From Pseudoalteromonas aurantia 208 (GTDB lineage: Bacteria > Pseudomonadota > Gammaproteobacteria > Enterobacterales > Alteromonadaceae): 64,000 nt of DNA. Made by a program: the position numbers and the translations under genes. The stretch lies in contig NZ_AQGV01000011.1 in the NCBI RefSeq assembly GCF_014858725.1, positions 62,001-126,000 of the forward strand. Reading direction: 5' to 3'. Each line of letters begins with the position of its first letter. Position 1 is the stretch's first letter. Below are positions 1 to 10,103 of this stretch, piece after piece. The notes beneath the pieces are model-generated. The model was not told the DNA's origin. It saw only the letters and a list, made by a program, of their open reading frames with translations, and searched no databases.

Positions 1-423
1 ACCTCCTGACAATGCCATACCTTGACTTGTACGTATATGTTGGATGTTGAATTCATCTAATAATTCATTAAGAATTTGCTCTCGATCAGGTTTACTCAGC
101 TCATTACGAGTTTCTAAAATAGCCATTAAGTTCTGGTAAACGGTTAACTTTCGAAAGATGGAAGATTCTTGCGGTAAATAACCTATGCCTAGCCTTGCTC
201 GACTGTGCATCGGTAACAGGGTGATATCGTGGTCATCAATTGTTACGGTACCGTTATCGCTTGGCACTAATCCAACAATCATATAAAAACTGGTCGTTTT
301 ACCTGCCCCGTTGGGGCCTAGCAAGCCAACAATACTGCCGGCCTCGACGGCAAGGCTGACATTTTTTACGACTTGTCGTCCTTTGTAGCTTTTAGCCAAA
401 GCGGTTGCAGTCAAAGTACTCAT
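1..423 (-). CDS. lptB: LPS export ABC transporter ATPase LptB (3' end outside window)
   Basis: This is the cytoplasmic ATPase of the LptB2FGC complex that extracts LPS from the inner membrane and drives it across the envelope. The visible N-terminal 141 residues carry Walker A (GPNGAGKT, about residues 36-43) and the Q-loop region (YLPQESS). The sequence stops at the window edge inside the LSGG signature, so Walker B and the H-loop are not visible. The ATG at 421-423 lies three bases after the lptA stop, so the two genes are surely co-transcribed. The gene order lptC-lptA-lptB is the classical one. The identity is secure; only the C-terminal part is unseen. Confidence 0.93.
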   Translation of the reverse strand, partial: MSTLTATALAKSYKGRQVVKNVSLAVEAGSIVGLLGPNGAGKTTSFYMIVGLVPSDNGTVTIDDHDITLLPMHSRARLGIGYLPQESSIFRKLTVYQNLMAILETRNELSKPDREQILNELLDEFNIQHIRTSQGMALSGG

Positions 424-426
424 TTA

Positions 427-951
427 TTATTTGCCTTGTTCTTTATTCGATTTTTTTTCTGGGACTAGAATTGTGTGTACTCGGCCAGTATTTTCATTAC
501 CTTTTTCAGCATTTATTAATTGTTTATCCATATCGTAAATTATGGATTGTGCTTTTATGATTTGGCCTGCTTGGTTAATTTCTGCATCACCTTTGATTGT
601 CAGCTTTTTATTCGCTACATCATATCGAACCTCACTCGCCGTGGCACTTAATACGGTGCCATCAACTTGTGTCTCGGTAAAACGCGCTGGATTACCTGTC
701 GCGACAAGCAGTTGTTTATTTTCTCCTAATTCAGCCCGTCTATGCACTTCTAGGCGATCAGCGTTAATTTGTCTATTACCATGTATAATTTCAACATTTT
801 GTTCAAAAATACCAATGTTGGTTTTTAATTGTGCGGTTTGCTTGCCTGCTTTAATTGATACTTGTGATGCAAAGTCATTATTGTTGGCCGCAAGCGCGCT
901 GCTGAATGTAAGCCCAATAAAGGCTACGGTGACTATTAATCTATTGGTCAT
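427..951 (-). CDS. lptA: LPS transport periplasmic protein LptA
   Basis: This 174-residue protein forms the periplasmic beta-jellyroll bridge of the Lpt machine, passing LPS from LptC to LptD. It starts with a signal peptide (hydrophobic stretch, cleavage likely after SSALA, about residue 21), followed by one OstA-type domain with recurring short beta-strand motifs (INADRLEVH, ATGNPARF). Length matches the family, for which about 175-185 residues is usual. Its start overlaps the end of lptC by 11 bases and lptB follows after three bases, which indicates translational coupling in the kdsD-kdsC-lptC-lptA-lptB operon. Confidence 0.93.
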   Translation of the reverse strand: MTNRLIVTVAFIGLTFSSALAANNNDFASQVSIKAGKQTAQLKTNIGIFEQNVEIIHGNRQINADRLEVHRRAELGENKQLLVATGNPARFTETQVDGTVLSATASEVRYDVANKKLTIKGDAEINQAGQIIKAQSIIYDMDKQLINAEKGNENTGRVHTILVPEKKSNKEQGK

Positions 952-1495
952 AATAAATGGTTCTAGTATGGTTAATTAGTTCTATAACATCGGTATTTAA
1001 ATCGGCGTGCAGACCTTTACCTGTGATGAGTAAGTCTGGACCTGTGATTTCTACCGGTTGCTCCGATTGCATTAGTTTATTGATAATTTCAACTCGAATA
1101 TGGTCCGCGTTGATATGTGTAATCATGGCTTTATCTGTTAGATTTTGCGCCACAACATTACCTTCCAAAATGAGTATGTTATTTTCGTATAATGTGGCTT
1201 CAGTTGCTGTGATTTTCCAGTTTTTAGGCCCGTTATATAAAGTAAAAATAGGTGCTTCAAAATGGCTAAAGCCAAGCTCTTGATATAATTCCATTTTATC
1301 CGCAGTTACTGTATGGCTACGAATACCCGTTTCATCATAAATTGTTTGTTGTAATTGTGTTGCTATATAATCTGGCTTAGCAATGACATCACTGGTACCG
1401 TTTTCTGATGAGGGGGGGTGGGTGAAGTAAGGGTACCACAACCATCCCATAATCATTGAAAAGATAATCAATAATGCAATTCGATTTATGGTCAT
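941..1495 (-). CDS. lptC: LPS export protein LptC
   Basis: LptC is a bitopic inner-membrane protein that takes LPS from LptBFG and hands it to LptA. The 184-residue product has one N-terminal membrane segment (about residues 5-22) and a periplasmic OstA/LptC domain (YIATQLQQTIYDETG onward), as is typical. It overlaps kdsC by four bases (1492-1495) and lptA by 11 bases. Assignment rests on topology, size and the fixed position between kdsC and lptA; LptC is poorly conserved in sequence, so neighbours matter. Confidence 0.9.
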   Translation of the reverse strand: MTINRIALLIIFSMIMGWLWYPYFTHPPSSENGTSDVIAKPDYIATQLQQTIYDETGIRSHTVTADKMELYQELGFSHFEAPIFTLYNGPKNWKITATEATLYENNILILEGNVVAQNLTDKAMITHINADHIRVEIINKLMQSEQPVEITGPDLLITGKGLHADLNTDVIELINHTRTIYYDQ

Positions 1496-2043
1496 GTGCT
1501 TGTTCCAGTGGTACCTAACGAGTGACCTTGTGCTAACATAATCAAATCGGTTAATTCACGCACAGCACCAAACCCCCCTGGTAACATGGTTGTATAATGC
1601 GCAACGCGTTTTATAAGAGGGTGGGCATCGTTAACTGCAACTGAAAAGCCCACTAATTGCATGACGGGCAAATCAGGGCCATCATCTCCGATATAAGCGA
1701 TGTTTTCATCTTGTAAATCTAATGCTTGCTTTAGTGTGTCATATGCCTGCAGTTTATTTTCTTGGCCTTGATAAATATGCTGTACGTTTAAGCTAGTCAT
1801 TCTTTGCTGAACAATCTGTGAATGTCGGCCAGTAATAACGGCAACTTGCACGCCACTATTGATTAGAGCTTTAATGCCAAACCCATCTTTTGTATTAAAT
1901 GCTTTTAATTCTTCACCGTTGTTGCCAAGGTAAATCCGACCGTCAGAAAAAACGCCATCAATATCACATATCAGTAGCTTAATATTAGCAGCCTTGCTGT
2001 ACGCAACATCACTGATAGGTTGATATAAGTCTGAGAATTGCAT
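1492..2043 (-). CDS. kdsC: 3-deoxy-D-manno-octulosonate 8-phosphate phosphatase KdsC
   Basis: KdsC hydrolyses Kdo-8-phosphate to Kdo, the inner-core sugar of LPS. It is a HAD-superfamily phosphatase of the C0 (cap-less) type. The catalytic DxD is present as CDIDGV (Asp27 and Asp29), and the metal-binding motif GDDGPDLPVM follows near residue 120. The 183-residue length is normal. The start codon shares one base with the kdsD stop (TAATG-type junction at 2043), so it is translated with kdsD. Together with kdsD it supplies Kdo next to the LPS export genes. Confidence 0.94.
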   Translation of the reverse strand: MQFSDLYQPISDVAYSKAANIKLLICDIDGVFSDGRIYLGNNGEELKAFNTKDGFGIKALINSGVQVAVITGRHSQIVQQRMTSLNVQHIYQGQENKLQAYDTLKQALDLQDENIAYIGDDGPDLPVMQLVGFSVAVNDAHPLIKRVAHYTTMLPGGFGAVRELTDLIMLAQGHSLGTTGTST

Positions 2044-3014
2044 TATAAAACTCCTGCTCGTAGTAAATCTTGCGTATTTAAAGCACCGATCGGGTAGTGG
2101 TTATCATCTATGACAATTAAACCATTAATTCGTTTCGTTTCCATTATATTCAATGCTTCAGCTGCAAGAATATTTGCATGTACGGTTGCACAGCTTTTAG
2201 TCATTACCTCGCTAATGAGTGCGTTATGTAAATCAATTCTTTGTTCAATGATTCGCCTTAAATCCCCATCTGTAAAAATACCACATAAGCGAGATTCAGA
2301 GTTAATTACGGCTGTCATTCCTAATCCTTTGGCTGACATCTCGAAAAGCGCAGCTTTTACCGTGTCTTGAACAGTCACTACGGGTACTTCGGCGCCTTTG
2401 TGCATGATGTCATCGATGGTCAGTAATAGTCTTTTCCCTAATGCACCACCAGGGTGAGAAAGTGCAAAATCATCGGCTGTAAAGCCTCTTGCCTCTAACA
2501 AAGCGACGGCGAGTGCATCACCCATTACCAATGTTGCCGTTGTACTAGCTGTTGGAGCAAGCCCTAATGGGCAGGCTTCTTTCGATACGGCAATACATAA
2601 ATGTACATCGGCTAATTTAGCAATGGTTGAGTGCGAATTACCGGTCATCGCGATCGTTTTTGCGCCAATGCGCTTAATCACAGGTATGATACTCAATATT
2701 TCGCTCGTTTCACCTGAATTAGAGATCAGCAGGACAACATCTTCTTTGGTGATCATGCCTAAATCACCATGACTGGCTTCTCCAGGGTGAACAAAAAAAG
2801 CGGGGGTACCAGTACTGGCAAATGTGGCTGCAATCTTATTCCCAATGTGACCTGATTTTCCCATGCCAATGACTATCGTTCTACCGATACAATTAAAGAT
2901 AGTTTCACAGCCAGCTTCAAAGCTCTCATCGATATACTGCGTGATTTCATCTATAGCTTGGCGCTCAACTTTGATCACTTGTCGTGCAGTCTTAGAAAAA
3001 TTTATTTGGCTCAT
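2043..3014 (-). CDS. kdsD: Arabinose-5-phosphate isomerase KdsD
   Basis: KdsD interconverts ribulose-5-phosphate and arabinose-5-phosphate, the first step of Kdo synthesis. The 323-residue protein has an N-terminal SIS domain (GMGKSGHIG from about residue 50; PGEASHGDLGMI further on) and two C-terminal CBS domains (from about residue 205), the usual architecture. It lies 10 bases after the exchanger gene and directly before kdsC. No abnormal feature seen. Confidence 0.94.
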   Translation of the reverse strand: MSQINFSKTARQVIKVERQAIDEITQYIDESFEAGCETIFNCIGRTIVIGMGKSGHIGNKIAATFASTGTPAFFVHPGEASHGDLGMITKEDVVLLISNSGETSEILSIIPVIKRIGAKTIAMTGNSHSTIAKLADVHLCIAVSKEACPLGLAPTASTTATLVMGDALAVALLEARGFTADDFALSHPGGALGKRLLLTIDDIMHKGAEVPVVTVQDTVKAALFEMSAKGLGMTAVINSESRLCGIFTDGDLRRIIEQRIDLHNALISEVMTKSCATVHANILAAEALNIMETKRINGLIVIDDNHYPIGALNTQDLLRAGVL

Positions 3015-3024
3015 CAGTGACTTC

Positions 3025-3987
3025 CTAGAATGAAATAATGTAATACATATAGCTAATGAAAGCGGCTAATAATAGCCCTCCTTCTATACGATTTATTTGT
3101 CTAGACCCTGTGAAACTTAGGCTCATAAGAATAAGCGCGACAGTGGCTGCTAACATGATATAGATGTCTCGCTGTGCAATATTCAAATCTAGAGAAGCTG
3201 GGTTTAAAATGCCAGCAATGGATAAAACCGCGAGTATGTTAAAGATATTAGAGCCGATGATGTTACCAAGAGCGAGGTCATCCTCTTTTTTTAATACGCC
3301 AGCAATACATGCAGCAAGTTCAGGCAAACTGGTTCCGATCGCTATGATTGTTAGCCCAATTAATAAGTCGCTCATGCCAAAAAATTTTGCGATATCTACA
3401 GCTGAACCAACAAGGTAGTGTGAGCTGACGGGTAACAATACCATACCAACGACTAACCAAAATACTGCTTTCTTCGTAGGGATATTTTCAGGTACTTCGT
3501 CACAAGCTTCATTAACTAGGGGGTCGTTTTGATTGCCTGTTTGTTTTGTGATGATGATTAACGTCAGTAAAAATAGTACAAAGCCGACTAATAGTAGGGA
3601 ACCTTCAATCAAACTGAAGTAATTATCGCTTACGATGAACCACGCTGCTAATGAGACAATGACAAGTAACGGCATTTCACGCTTGAGGATCCCTGAACTA
3701 ACAGATAAAGGGCGTAATAACGCAGTGATCCCTAATACGAGTAAAATATTTGCGATATTTGAGCCTATCGCGTTGCCAACAGCTGTATCCGTTTTATTAG
3801 CCAAAGCCGCTTGACCTGCTACCATCATTTCAGGTGCTGATGAGCCCATTGCTACGACTGTTAAGCCGACTATCAATGTTGGTACTCCAAAGTTACGAGC
3901 GAGTGCAGCCGCGCCAAAAACAAAACGATCAGCACTCCAGACTAGAGCTGCAAAACCAAGAATGAGGACAATAAAAGATAGAACCAT
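3025..3987 (-). CDS. Calcium/sodium antiporter, YrbG family
   Basis: This is an inner-membrane cation exchanger of the CaCA superfamily. The 320 residues form two homologous halves, each with the diagnostic ion-binding repeats: GSSAPEM (about residue 48) with GNAIGSNIANIL in the first half, and GTSLPELAA with GNIIGSNIFNIL in the second. About ten hydrophobic segments are visible. It is the first gene of the kdsD-kdsC-lpt cluster, the same place yrbG has in Escherichia coli. The physiological ion is not known from sequence alone. Confidence 0.9.
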   Translation of the reverse strand: MVLSFIVLILGFAALVWSADRFVFGAAALARNFGVPTLIVGLTVVAMGSSAPEMMVAGQAALANKTDTAVGNAIGSNIANILLVLGITALLRPLSVSSGILKREMPLLVIVSLAAWFIVSDNYFSLIEGSLLLVGFVLFLLTLIIITKQTGNQNDPLVNEACDEVPENIPTKKAVFWLVVGMVLLPVSSHYLVGSAVDIAKFFGMSDLLIGLTIIAIGTSLPELAACIAGVLKKEDDLALGNIIGSNIFNILAVLSIAGILNPASLDLNIAQRDIYIMLAATVALILMSLSFTGSRQINRIEGGLLLAAFISYMYYIISF

Positions 3988-4205
3988 TAAAATTATGCCA
4001 AGTGATAAAGTGTCATTGATGCAAATAGTAACAAATGCGACAAAAAAAGTATAAATAAAAGGAGGTTGTTCATATTGATAGCAAGGGGGCTCGGTAACAT
4101 TGAAAGAGACATGTTATATTACAAAATTTTACGAAATGTATTTTCCCTCGGGCGGCAAAAAATCGTATTATGACATAATTAGTCAAACTAGATGTGGAGA
4201 GCGAC

Positions 4206-5012
4206 TTGTCGCAAGCAATAGTTGAGATCAAGGATGTGACATTTTCACGTGGTGAAAAGACCATCTATAAGAATATGAGCTTCTCGGTACCAAAAGGGAA
4301 GATTACGGCGATTATGGGCCCCAGTGGTATTGGTAAGACAACGATGCTACGTTTGATTGGCGGTCAACTCAAGCCTGATAGTGGGGATATTTTATTTGAA
4401 GGCAAGAGCATTCCCAGTATGACACGTGCTGCATTGTATGATGCACGCAAGAATATGAGTATGCTTTTTCAAAGTGGCGCACTTTTCACAGATATGTCTG
4501 TTTTTGATAATATCGCTTTTCCGTTGCGTGAACATACTACATTAAATGAAGAATTGATCCGCTTAGTTGTATTAATGAAATTGCAAGCCGTCGGATTACG
4601 TGGGGCTCGTGACTTAATGCCATCAGAGTTGTCCGGAGGGATGGCACGTCGTGTTGCACTCGCGAGAGCGATTGCATTGGACCCTGAATTAATTATGTAT
4701 GATGAACCTTTTGCTGGACAAGATCCTATTTCAATGGGGGTCTTGGTCAAGTTAATTAAATCCTTAAACGAAGTGCTCGGATTGTCATCACTTATCGTGA
4801 CTCATGATGTAACTGAGGTATTAAGTATTGCCGAGCACGTAATTATTATTGCGGAACAAGGGGTTATTGGAAGTGGTACAGCGCAAGAAATGCTTGCTCA
4901 TCGTTCTCCGCTAGTTCAGCAATTCTTACAAGGTTTATCTGACGGACCGGTGCCATTTCACCAACCTGCAAATCCTTATGAGCAAGAGCTATTGAGCGGA
5001 GGTGCTGTGTGA
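4206..5012 (+). CDS. mlaF: Phospholipid transport ABC ATPase MlaF
   Basis: MlaF is the ATPase of the MlaFEDB complex that moves phospholipid between the inner membrane and periplasmic MlaC, keeping the outer leaflet of the outer membrane asymmetric. It shows Walker A (GPSGIGKTT), the signature LSGGMARR and Walker B with [10 protein letters not shown] place the start at the TTG at 4206 ([10 protein letters not shown]) because TGGAGA lies five bases before it. A GTG at 4194 would add four residues but sits on that ribosome binding site. The last base pair of the gene overlaps mlaE (GTGTGA). It is divergent from the lpt-side operon. Confidence 0.93.
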   Translation: MSQAIVEIKDVTFSRGEKTIYKNMSFSVPKGKITAIMGPSGIGKTTMLRLIGGQLKPDSGDILFEGKSIPSMTRAALYDARKNMSMLFQSGALFTDMSVFDNIAFPLREHTTLNEELIRLVVLMKLQAVGLRGARDLMPSELSGGMARRVALARAIALDPELIMYDEPFAGQDPISMGVLVKLIKSLNEVLGLSSLIVTHDVTEVLSIAEHVIIIAEQGVIGSGTAQEMLAHRSPLVQQFLQGLSDGPVPFHQPANPYEQELLSGGAV

Positions 5013-5788
5013 TTAACTTTTTTCAGAAGTTAGGTCATAAAACACTGAGTCGATTTGCATCGTTAGGACGCTCGACTAGCATGTTATTTGGCGCATTGGT
5101 TAACATGCCAAATATAAGAAAGGGCACCCCGCTGCTCATCCGCCAGCTTTATATGATTGGTCACCAGTCACTTTTAATTATCATGGTTTCAGGACTCTTC
5201 ATTGGCATGGTTTTGGCGTTACAAGGCTATACTGTGTTGGTTGGCTATGGTGCGGAGGATAGCTTAGGACCTTTGGTCGCATTGAGTTTATTACGAGAAC
5301 TGGGTCCGGTAGTAACGGCATTGCTTTTTGCCGGAAGAGCGGGCAGTGCTTTAACGGCTGAAATCGGTTTGATGAAAGCAACAGAGCAACTTTCTAGTTT
5401 AGAGATGATGGCTATTGACCCATTAAAGCGCGTTATCGCTCCTCGGTTTTGGGCTGGATTTATTAGTATGCCATTGCTTGCTTTGATATTTTCCGCAGTG
5501 GCCATTTTAGGTGCGCATTTGGTTGGTGTTGATTGGTTAGGCGTTGATTCTGGTAGTTTCTGGTCGATCATGCAAGCACAAGTGTCGTTCGAAAAAGATA
5601 TTCTTAATGGTATTATTAAGAGTTTTGTTTTTGCATTGGTAGTGACTTGGATCGCACTTTATAAAGGCTATGACTGTATCCCCACATCAGAAGGGATCAG
5701 TAAAGCAACAACAGAAACGGTTGTACATTCTTCATTGGCAGTGCTTGGGTTTGATTTCTTACTCACAGCTGTCATGTTTTCAGGTTAA
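5009..5788 (+). CDS. mlaE: Phospholipid transport permease MlaE
   Basis: MlaE is the integral membrane permease of the Mla complex. The 259-residue product has the MlaE-family hydrophobic profile of about five membrane spans and the conserved core around [22 protein letters not shown]. It begins with a GTG that overlaps the mlaF stop, preceded by a very good ribosome binding site (GGAGGT). Length is that of the family. It acts with MlaF, MlaD and MlaB encoded beside it. Confidence 0.93.
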   Translation: MINFFQKLGHKTLSRFASLGRSTSMLFGALVNMPNIRKGTPLLIRQLYMIGHQSLLIIMVSGLFIGMVLALQGYTVLVGYGAEDSLGPLVALSLLRELGPVVTALLFAGRAGSALTAEIGLMKATEQLSSLEMMAIDPLKRVIAPRFWAGFISMPLLALIFSAVAILGAHLVGVDWLGVDSGSFWSIMQAQVSFEKDILNGIIKSFVFALVVTWIALYKGYDCIPTSEGISKATTETVVHSSLAVLGFDFLLTAVMFSG

Positions 5789-5804
5789 AAGGTTTTAAAT
5801 CGTC

Positions 5805-6353
5805 ATGAATACACGGAAAATAGAAATTTTAGTTGGATTGTTTGTTGCTTTAGGCGTGCTGGCATTTGCGGTACTTGCACTGAAAGTGGCGAATTCAGGT
5901 ATTAGCGGTAGTGGTGAAACATACACATTAAACGCTAAATTTGAAAATATCGGCTCCTTAAAAGCCAGAGCACCAATTAAAGTTGGTGGGGTTGTTATTG
6001 GTCGAGTTGAAGGTATTAGCATTCACCCTCAAGAGTTTGTGCCTGTGGTCAATATGACGATAGATGCAAATTATGAGTGTCAGTTTTCAGATACAACCTC
6101 AGTGTCAATTTTAACATCGGGGATTTTAGGTGAGCAGTATTTAGGCATTTCTCCGGTGATTGCTTCAGAGTCAGCTCGTCAGTCTTGTTTTGGGTATGAG
6201 GTTGCGCATGATGATGCTTCTGATGAGCTAGAAGACTTATTTGGAGTTGAAAGTAAAGCTCTGAGAAACGGAGACTTAATCACAGATACAAAATCAGCAC
6301 TGGTATTGGAAGAGTTAATCGGTCAATTCTTATTTAACCAAGGTAGTGAATAA
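5805..6353 (+). CDS. mlaD: Phospholipid-binding MCE protein MlaD
   Basis: MlaD is the inner-membrane-anchored MCE-domain protein whose hexamer forms the lipid channel on the periplasmic face of MlaFE. The 182 residues contain one N-terminal membrane segment (about residues 9-28) and a single MCE domain (about residues 39-118), with the typical APIKVGGVVIGRV core and GILGEQYLGI. It starts 16 bases after mlaE and its TAA overlaps the mlaC start. Size and order match the canonical operon. Confidence 0.93.
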   Translation: MNTRKIEILVGLFVALGVLAFAVLALKVANSGISGSGETYTLNAKFENIGSLKARAPIKVGGVVIGRVEGISIHPQEFVPVVNMTIDANYECQFSDTTSVSILTSGILGEQYLGISPVIASESARQSCFGYEVAHDDASDELEDLFGVESKALRNGDLITDTKSALVLEELIGQFLFNQGSE

Positions 6354-7036
6354 TGATGATGCTTCGTAAGTGGATTTACGCATTTGCAGGGTTGTTGGCA
6401 ATGGTTAGTATGCAAAGCCTGGCTAAAGTTGATTTAAGTGACCCTTATAGCATGGTGCAACAAGTTGCTGATAACACATTTAAGCGCGTGGCGCGAGATC
6501 AAGAAAAGGTGCAAAAAAATAAAGAGCACCTACGGGTGATCGTGAAAGAGGAGCTGATGCCGTATATTGATTATAAATATGCCGCTTATCGAGTGTTGGG
6601 AAGCTACATACAAAAAATTCGTACAATGGAAAATAAAGAAGATAAAGCACAAGCAATTAAACATGTGCGTACTTTTATTGATGTTTTTCAACGTTACTTA
6701 GTCGCAACGTATGCTGGCGTATTTACTCAATACACAGATCAGAAAGTAGAATTTGGGGCCGTAAAAGACTTTTCAAAAGATGATGTCGCAATCGTTAAAA
6801 CGAAGATAATTGAAGCAGGTAAACCTGATATTCGTATCGATTTTAAAGTGCGTAAAGGGAAAAATAATGAATGGCGAGCTTATGACATGATGGCGGAAGG
6901 TATTAGTTTGTTGGATGCTAAGCAAACAGAACTGCACGGTATTTTACGTCAGCAGGGTATTGAGCATGTGATTCAGTTGCTCGATAAGAAAAGTCGACTT
7001 CCGGTACAATTTAGGGGGGATGATGGCAGCAACTAA
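6353..7036 (+). CDS. mlaC: Periplasmic phospholipid shuttle MlaC
   Basis: MlaC carries phospholipid through the periplasm between the MlaA complex in the outer membrane and MlaFEDB. The 227-residue precursor has a signal peptide (hydrophobic about residues 9-24, cleavage probably after MQSLA) and the MlaC/Ttg2D fold (DPYSMVQQVADNTFKRV; later YKYAAYRVLG). The start shares one base with the mlaD stop and the end overlaps mlaB by 17 bases. Confidence 0.92.
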   Translation: MMMLRKWIYAFAGLLAMVSMQSLAKVDLSDPYSMVQQVADNTFKRVARDQEKVQKNKEHLRVIVKEELMPYIDYKYAAYRVLGSYIQKIRTMENKEDKAQAIKHVRTFIDVFQRYLVATYAGVFTQYTDQKVEFGAVKDFSKDDVAIVKTKIIEAGKPDIRIDFKVRKGKNNEWRAYDMMAEGISLLDAKQTELHGILRQQGIEHVIQLLDKKSRLPVQFRGDDGSN

Positions 7037-7322
7037 CGTTCACTTTAAATCACAAAGTGATGGCATCATTTATGTCAATGGTGAATTGACAAGAAATAGC
7101 TTAACAGATGAACGACTTCTTAACCGACAGTTAGAAAGTGCCCAATCAACCCTCTATTTTGACCTTTCTAACGTATCAAGGGTTGACACAGCGGGCTTAG
7201 CTTGGTTAATTCACTCTTTAGGTAAATTGCAGCAACAAGATAAACGTCTTGAGCTTAAGAATATACCTGAACAATTGCGCAATTTGATGGCATTGGGTCA
7301 GGTTTCAACCTTATTTGAGTGA
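7020..7322 (+). CDS. mlaB: STAS-domain protein MlaB
   Basis: MlaB is the small cytoplasmic STAS protein that binds MlaF and is needed for assembly and activity of the Mla ATPase. The 100-residue product shows the STAS core ([19 protein letters not shown]), including the Asp-Thr-Ala-Gly loop. Two adjacent ATG codons are possible (7020 and 7023); the AGGGGGG just before them favours the second slightly. It overlaps mlaC and abuts ibaG. Confidence 0.88.
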   Translation: MMAATNVHFKSQSDGIIYVNGELTRNSLTDERLLNRQLESAQSTLYFDLSNVSRVDTAGLAWLIHSLGKLQQQDKRLELKNIPEQLRNLMALGQVSTLFE

Positions 7323-7327
7323 ATATA

Positions 7328-7585
7328 ATGGAAATAAACGAAGTCGAAACATTATTAAAAGAGGCGCTGTCGCTTGATGAAGTGGTAGTTAAAGCGAATG
7401 GAAGTCATTATGAAGTGATTGCCGTTGGAGCATGTTTTGATGGGCTTAGCCGCGTTAAAAAACAGCAGTTAGTATATGGACCACTGATGGATACGATTTC
7501 AGATGGGACGATTCATGCTGTAAGTATTAAAGCATTTACGCCAACGGAGTGGCAAAGAGAACGTAAGTTTATCCTTCCACAATAA
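7328..7585 (+). CDS. ibaG: BolA-family protein IbaG
   Basis: This is a small BolA-like protein (85 residues), a partner of monothiol glutaredoxins in iron-sulfur trafficking and linked to acid stress in E. coli. The conserved BolA features are the [18 protein letters not shown] strand region and the later [15 protein letters not shown] at 7319 overlapping the mlaB stop would add three residues; the ATG at 7328 is preferred. Its place between mlaB and murA is conserved across gammaproteobacteria. Confidence 0.88.
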   Translation: MEINEVETLLKEALSLDEVVVKANGSHYEVIAVGACFDGLSRVKKQQLVYGPLMDTISDGTIHAVSIKAFTPTEWQRERKFILPQ

Positions 7586-8854
<1,269 letters not shown>

Positions 8855-8870
8855 CACTTTCTGAGTGATT

Positions 8871-8904
8871 AAGAAAAAAGCGAGCTTAAGCTCGCTTTTT
8901 TCTT
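8871..8904. terminator. Bidirectional rho-independent terminator murA/degS
   Basis: A perfect hairpin AAGCGAGC-TTAA-GCTCGCTT is flanked by A-run and T-run, so it can stop both murA (plus) and degS (minus), which converge here. Confidence 0.9.
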
Positions 8905-8924
8905 GGGTTATTATATATAAACCG

Positions 8925-10010
8925 CTACTGGGTTCTGCTTTCAAGTTTTGCAACTGTGACTTGAAAAGTTAATAGCTCGGTATTTCGGTATGCTTCGAAC
9001 TCTAATATGGTGCCAGGGCGAGTGTTACCAATAAATTTAAGTGTTTGCTGCGGGTTGGTGACAGCATTACCTGCAACTTTGACAATGATGTCATTATCTT
9101 GCATACCTGATTGCCATGCAGGCCCTAAGGGGTCTATGTTATTAACTCTGAGCCCAACCACTTTGGTGTATAAGTCAGTAACGACTTTACCCGTGCTATC
9201 GACCGCATTTCCGGTGAATCCAAGGTATCCGCGAACCACTCTGCCATCACGTTTTAATTTCTCCATGACTTCTTTAGCAAGTGAGTAGGGAATCGCAAAG
9301 GAAATCCCTTGAATGTCGATATTATAGCGAGTTCTAAATTGGGCTGAAGTGAGCCCGACCAATGTGCCATTTGAATTTATTAATGCGCCGCCTGAGTTTC
9401 CGACATTCACGGCCGCATCCATTTGTAATAGGCTGCTATAAGAATTGTCCGGAGTCAGTTTCTTCCCCGTTGCGCTGATCACACCTTGAGTAATAGTTTG
9501 ACCCAAATTTAGTGGATTACCAATCGCTAAGACAACATCACCAACTCGAGGATTGAAAGTGTCATCCATTGGAATAACGGGAAGGTGTTGCTCATCAATT
9601 TTTAATAAGGCTAAGTCAGTTACTGTATCAAAACCAATCACTTGAACTTCATTGAAAATACGTCCGTCAGTTAAAATGACCATGATTTGATCTGCATTAT
9701 TGACCACGTGGTAGTTTGTTAATATGTAACCGTCGTTTGACATGATGACGCCAGATCCGAGCTCTTGTGTGGTATTTGCACGCTTAAACCTAGGAACAGA
9801 GGTGATCCCTTCAGAAAAAATAGTGACTACAGCGGGGGAGGCTTTTTCAACCGCATCTGCAAAGCTCATATGAGTATTACTATATCGGCTTGATACATCA
9901 ATTTTAGGCAGCACTGCGCTGCGTAAGTTTGGCGTGAACCAAATGATTAAAAAAGCAATGCCGAGGCCTGCTAGCAATGGCGGCATAATAAAGCGAAGTA
10001 GTTTAAGCAC
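8925..10010 (-). CDS. degS: Outer-membrane stress protease DegS
   Basis: DegS is the inner-membrane-anchored trypsin-like protease that senses misfolded porin C-termini by its PDZ domain and makes the first cut in the anti-sigma factor RseA, starting the sigma-E response. The 361 residues show an N-terminal membrane anchor (about 8-26), the catalytic His in NYHVV (about 101), Asp in TDLALLKI (about 132), Ser in GNSGGAL, and one C-terminal PDZ domain. One PDZ and an uncleaved anchor distinguish it from the two-PDZ protease encoded just upstream. The degQ/degP-degS order is conserved in the group. Confidence 0.93.
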   Translation of the reverse strand: MLKLLRFIMPPLLAGLGIAFLIIWFTPNLRSAVLPKIDVSSRYSNTHMSFADAVEKASPAVVTIFSEGITSVPRFKRANTTQELGSGVIMSNDGYILTNYHVVNNADQIMVILTDGRIFNEVQVIGFDTVTDLALLKIDEQHLPVIPMDDTFNPRVGDVVLAIGNPLNLGQTITQGVISATGKKLTPDNSYSSLLQMDAAVNVGNSGGALINSNGTLVGLTSAQFRTRYNIDIQGISFAIPYSLAKEVMEKLKRDGRVVRGYLGFTGNAVDSTGKVVTDLYTKVVGLRVNNIDPLGPAWQSGMQDNDIIVKVAGNAVTNPQQTLKFIGNTRPGTILEFEAYRNTELLTFQVTVAKLESRTQ

Positions 10011-10055
10011 AGTCGTAATCTATTTATATTTATTTATTGTTTATGATGGCACAAA

Positions 10056-10090
10056 TAAAAACACAGCGGCAAGAACCACTGTGTTTTTTT
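10056..10090 (-). terminator. Terminator after the degP/Q gene
   Basis: On the minus strand the stem AAACACAG/CTGTGTTT is followed by a T-run. It lies just after the degP/Q stop (10104) and before degS, so the two genes may be separate transcription units. The A/T runs on both sides make it symmetrical. Confidence 0.75.
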
Positions 10091-10103
10091 ATTGAAAAAG
10101 TGA

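Noticed and set aside
542-979. Plus-strand open frame across lptA
   Set aside because: It lies wholly antisense to lptA, has no ribosome binding site and no recognisable domain; lptA is certain.
4070-4264. 64-codon minus-strand frame in the lpt/mla divergent region
   Set aside because: It crosses the mlaF start and promoter region and has no family likeness.
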